Part shown: positions 61,242 through 64,000 of the stretch, piece by piece | How positions within the stretch are numbered: the first letter of the stretch is position 1 | Layout: every line of letters starts with the position of its first letter | Assembly (NCBI GenBank): GCA_963815285.1 | Contig: CAWFGB010000005.1 | Location: forward strand, 186,001-250,000 | DNA length: 64,000 nt | Direction of reading: 5' to 3' | DNA from: JACCSI01 sp963815285 | GTDB lineage: Bacteria > Acidobacteriota > Vicinamibacteria > Vicinamibacterales > UBA2999 | Notes under the pieces: model-generated | The model's input: only the letters and a program-made list of their open reading frames with translations | What the model was told of the DNA's origin: nothing | The model's database searches: none | Position numbers and translations under genes: made by a program

Positions 61242-62765
61242 GTGCGTGAGAGGACGGATTTCCTCATCATTGGCAGTGGCATCGCCGGGTTGCGCGCCGC
61301 CGCCGATCTCGTCAAGGTCGGCTCAGTCACCGTTCTCACCAAGGCCGATCCAACAGAAAGCAACACCGGCTACGCACAGGGGGGCATCGCGGCTGCGCTC
61401 GGTGTCGACGATGCTCCCGAGGAGCACTTCGCGGACACCATAGCCGCCGGCGATGGGTTGTGCGACGAAGACGCGGTGCGCGTGCTCGTCGAGGACGGTG
61501 TTTCGTATGTGCAGGAGCTCGTGGCGTGGGGCGTCGCATTCGATCGCGATCGCGCCGGTCAATTGGCGCTCGGTCGCGAAGCGGCGCATCGGGTACGACG
61601 CGTGCTGCACGCGCGCGATGCGACCGGCCGGGCGATCGGCGACCTTTTGTGGTCGCGGATGTCGCGCGAGCCGCGCGTCCACGTGCACAATCACACCCGT
61701 GTCATCGATCTGATCGTGCGCGACGACCGGTGTGTCGGTGTGCGGTTCCTTGATGGCGCTCGAGAGAAGGAATGTGAGGCGGCCGCGGTGCTGCTGGCCA
61801 CTGGCGGCGCCGGTCAGGTGTTCAGTGAGACCACTAACCCCGCCATTGCCACCGGCGACGGCATCCCGGTCGCTTGGCGTGCAGGCGCGCGCGTGGCCGA
61901 TCTCGAATTCGTGCAGTTTCATCCCACTGCGTTGTCGGTGCCCGGCGCGCCTCGCTTCCTGCTCTCGGAGGCGCTACGGGGCGAAGGGGCTTGGCTCATC
62001 AACAGTGATGGTGAGCGGTTCATGACGCGCTACGAGCACGCCGGCGAGTTGGCATCTCGTGACCTTGTCTCCCGCGCCATCGTCAAAGAGGCGGCCAGGA
62101 CGGGACACGCGATCTTTCTCACCATGGAGCACCTGGATGCCGACTGGGTGCATCAGCGGTTCCCGACTATCGCCGCAGCGTGTCACATGGCCGGCCTGGA
62201 CCTGGCGCAGGATCGAATTCCGGTCGGGCCTGCCGCGCATTACATGATGGGCGGTGTGGAGACCGACACGTGGGGACGCAGCAGCCTGCCTGGACTGTTC
62301 GCGGCCGGTGAGGTCGCGTGCGCGGGCGTGCACGGCGCCAATCGCCTGGCGAGCAATTCACTACTCGAAGGGCTGGTCTTTGGCGCCCGCGCCGCACTGG
62401 CGATGGTCCAACCGCCAGTGCCGGGAGCGATGCCCAACGTTACCGTGGTTACCACCGCGGCAGCCGTCACCACTGTCGCGGCCGGTCTTCAGACCGGCGG
62501 AACGATGGCTCAGGAACCAATTCAGGCGTTGATGTGGAACGCTGTGGGCCTGGTTCGCGAGGCCAGACACCTCGGGCCTGCAGTGCAGCAACTCGAATCG
62601 TGGAGCGGCCGATCGGACCTCGCCCTGCTCGGCTATCTCATCGCCACCGCTGCGCTGCGACGGGAGGAGTCGCGCGGCGGCCACTATCGCGCGGACTTCC
62701 CGGCACGAGACGATCTACACTGGAAGATTCACGTTTCGCAAAGACGGCCGGTGTCGGCGGTATAA
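61242..62765 (+). CDS. nadB: L-aspartate oxidase
   Basis: FAD enzyme oxidising L-aspartate to iminoaspartate, first step of NAD synthesis; 507 residues, GTG start. Dinucleotide motif IIGSGIAGLRAAADL, substrate loop SNTGYAQGGIAAAL, HRVRRVLHARDATGRAI, and HGANRLASNSLLEGLVFG near the end of the FAD domain. The linker before the C-terminal helical domain contains a family B palindrome in frame (residues 412-420, VAAGLQTGG), enlarging the linker. nadA and nadC are not in the window. Confidence 0.96.
   Translation: MRERTDFLIIGSGIAGLRAAADLVKVGSVTVLTKADPTESNTGYAQGGIAAALGVDDAPEEHFADTIAAGDGLCDEDAVRVLVEDGVSYVQELVAWGVAFDRDRAGQLALGREAAHRVRRVLHARDATGRAIGDLLWSRMSREPRVHVHNHTRVIDLIVRDDRCVGVRFLDGAREKECEAAAVLLATGGAGQVFSETTNPAIATGDGIPVAWRAGARVADLEFVQFHPTALSVPGAPRFLLSEALRGEGAWLINSDGERFMTRYEHAGELASRDLVSRAIVKEAARTGHAIFLTMEHLDADWVHQRFPTIAAACHMAGLDLAQDRIPVGPAAHYMMGGVETDTWGRSSLPGLFAAGEVACAGVHGANRLASNSLLEGLVFGARAALAMVQPPVPGAMPNVTVVTTAAAVTTVAAGLQTGGTMAQEPIQALMWNAVGLVREARHLGPAVQQLESWSGRSDLALLGYLIATAALRREESRGGHYRADFPARDDLHWKIHVSQRRPVSAV
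62473..62498. repeat. Family B palindrome inside nadB
   Basis: The core GCCGGTCTTCAGACCGGC (62481-62498) is a perfect hairpin. The 26 bases 62473-62498 are identical to 6339-6364 between rplB and rpsS. It is translated as VAAGLQTG within the flexible NadB linker, a rare coding location for this repeat. Confidence 0.8.
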
Positions 62766-62808
62766 GGCAGTAGGCTTACCCCGTTCCACACCCCCGCAAC
62801 AAGAGCCC

Positions 62809-64000
62809 ATGGCAGACAAAAAGAACGTCGCGTTTGTTACTGAGATCACACCTCAGTCAGAGGATTTTTCCCGCTGGTACTTGGACGTGGTTCGCAAGGC
62901 CGAAATGGCCGACTACTCGCCGGTCAAGGGGTGCATGGTCATCAGGCCGTACGGCTACGCCATCTGGGAACACATCCAGCGACAGCTCGACGATCGGTTC
63001 AAGGCGACCGGCCACGTCAACGCGTATTTCCCGCTCTTCATCCCGGAGGGTCTCCTCATGCGCGAGGCCCAGCACGTCGAGGGTTTCGCCCCGCAAGTGG
63101 CGTGGGTCACGAGAGGTGGCACCGAGGAGCTCGAAGAAAGGCTCGTCGTCCGTCCGACGTCGGAGACCATCATCGGCGTCATGTACCAGAAGTGGATTCA
63201 GTCATGGCGCGATCTGCCGGTGTTGATCAATCAGTGGGCAAACATCGTGCGCTGGGAGAAGGTCACGCGTCCGTTCATACGCACGACGGAGTTCCTCTGG
63301 CAGGAAGGGCACACCGCCCACGAAACGGCCGACGAGGCGCAGGAGGAAACGCTCAAGATTCTGGACCTCTACACTGAGTTTGCGGAAAACGTCCTGGCCA
63401 TTCCGGTCGTGAAGGGGCAGAAGAGCGAGAGTGAAAAGTTCGCGGGTGCCTTACGAACCTATTCGATTGAGGCGCTGATGGGCGATGGGCGCGCGATGCA
63501 GGCGGGAACCTCGCACAACCTGGGCCAGAACTTTGCCAAGGCCTTCGAGATTCAGTTTCAGGGCCGGGACAAGACGGTCCAGCACGTGTGGACCACGTCG
63601 TGGGGCGTTTCGACGCGTCTCATCGGCGGGGTGATCATGGCACATGGAGACGACAGCGGGCTGGTGTTGCCGCCGGCGGTTGCGCCCTGGCAGGTGGTGA
63701 TCGTGCCGATTCCTCGGGGCAACTGGAAGGAAACCGTGTTGCCGAAGTGCGAGGAGATCCTGGCCGAGCTGAAGAGGGCCGGCATCCGCGCCCGACTTGA
63801 CGCCGACGAAGAGCAGACCCCGGGGTGGAAGTTTTCGGAGTACGAAATGCGTGGGGTGCCGCTCCGTCTCGAGATCGGACCGAAGGACATCGAGAAGAAT
63901 GCGGTGTTTGCCGCGCGAAGGGACACTCGCCAAAAGCAATCGCTCCCGATGGATGGGTTGGCCGAGACCATCAAGGGGCTCCTTGCCGAGATCCAGTCGG
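62809..64000 (+). CDS. proS: Prolyl-tRNA synthetase, archaeal/eukaryote-like type, 3' end outside window
   Basis: Starts at ATG 62809 and stays open to the window end (397 codons seen). Charges tRNA-Pro. Class II motifs: motif 2 region VRWEKVTRPFIRTTEFLWQEGHTAH and motif 3 HVWTTSWGVSTRLIGGVIMAHGD. FSRWYLDVVRKAEMADYSPVKG at the N-terminus and no editing (INS) insertion mark the ProRS type 3 form rather than the E. coli form. An anticodon-binding domain begins near PWQVVIVPIPRG (residue about 295); the C-terminal zinc-binding domain would lie beyond the window. TAGGCT at 62771-62776 is a -10 candidate. Confidence 0.95.
   Translation, partial: MADKKNVAFVTEITPQSEDFSRWYLDVVRKAEMADYSPVKGCMVIRPYGYAIWEHIQRQLDDRFKATGHVNAYFPLFIPEGLLMREAQHVEGFAPQVAWVTRGGTEELEERLVVRPTSETIIGVMYQKWIQSWRDLPVLINQWANIVRWEKVTRPFIRTTEFLWQEGHTAHETADEAQEETLKILDLYTEFAENVLAIPVVKGQKSESEKFAGALRTYSIEALMGDGRAMQAGTSHNLGQNFAKAFEIQFQGRDKTVQHVWTTSWGVSTRLIGGVIMAHGDDSGLVLPPAVAPWQVVIVPIPRGNWKETVLPKCEEILAELKRAGIRARLDADEEQTPGWKFSEYEMRGVPLRLEIGPKDIEKNAVFAARRDTRQKQSLPMDGLAETIKGLLAEIQS

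Overview
The window is one GC-rich, gene-dense stretch of a diderm (outer-membrane) bacterial chromosome with frequent GTG starts. The pilBTCSRA order, a carbamoyltransferase/SxtJ/DUF5989 module and a MacB-like efflux operon fit Acidobacteriota, most likely class Vicinamibacteria (subdivision 6). That placement is inference from gene content, not from a marker-gene tree. No tRNA, rRNA, CRISPR, phage or insertion sequence was found.

Region 1 (1-19834): a fused str-S10-spc-alpha superoperon, rpsL to rplQ, with secY, adk, map, infA, rpmJ and rpoA. It ends at a GCAA-tetraloop terminator. tuf is absent from its usual place after fusA. Nearly every gap longer than about 30 bp holds a short hairpin from one of two repeat families; one copy also sits in frame inside nadB, 45 kb away.

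Region 2 (19839-33670): accessory genes. These are a zinc-ribbon methyltransferase, a carbamoyltransferase-SxtJ-DUF5989 operon with a divergent membrane-anchored SGNH hydrolase, an exported protein with HipA/FAM20-like kinase motifs, an EF-G-like GTPase, an adaptor plus two FtsX-type permeases without an ATPase, a Yip1-type membrane protein and an outer-membrane barrel.

Region 3 (33758-60121): a type IV pilus locus. pilB-pilT-pilC-pilS-pilR-pilA is followed by a pilin-like gene, a VKOR-DsbA fusion, an ABC ATPase and permease, a TPR protein and pilD, closely recalling the Myxococcus pilBTCSRA-GHI-D cluster. Two sets of minor pseudopilins (fimT-pilV-pilW-pilX-pilY1 and pilV-pilW-pilX) lie between a histidine kinase and an NtrC-type regulator. 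Sigma-54 (-24/-12) sites precede pilA (perfect match) and both minor-pilin sets (14 of 16 positions), consistent with the two NtrC-family regulators. Conserved cysteine pairs in the PilW and PilX proteins suit the neighbouring disulfide-forming fusion. pilM/N/O/P/Q are not here.

Region 4 (60129-64000): housekeeping genes aroB (minus), nadB and the 5' part of proS.

Four genes (secY, the barrel protein, the pilin-like gene and pilY1) are each broken by what looks like a single-base indel. Because secY is essential, assembly error is the likeliest explanation. Several genes have a TANNNT -10 box only 6-9 nt before the start codon, suggesting leaderless or near-leaderless mRNAs.
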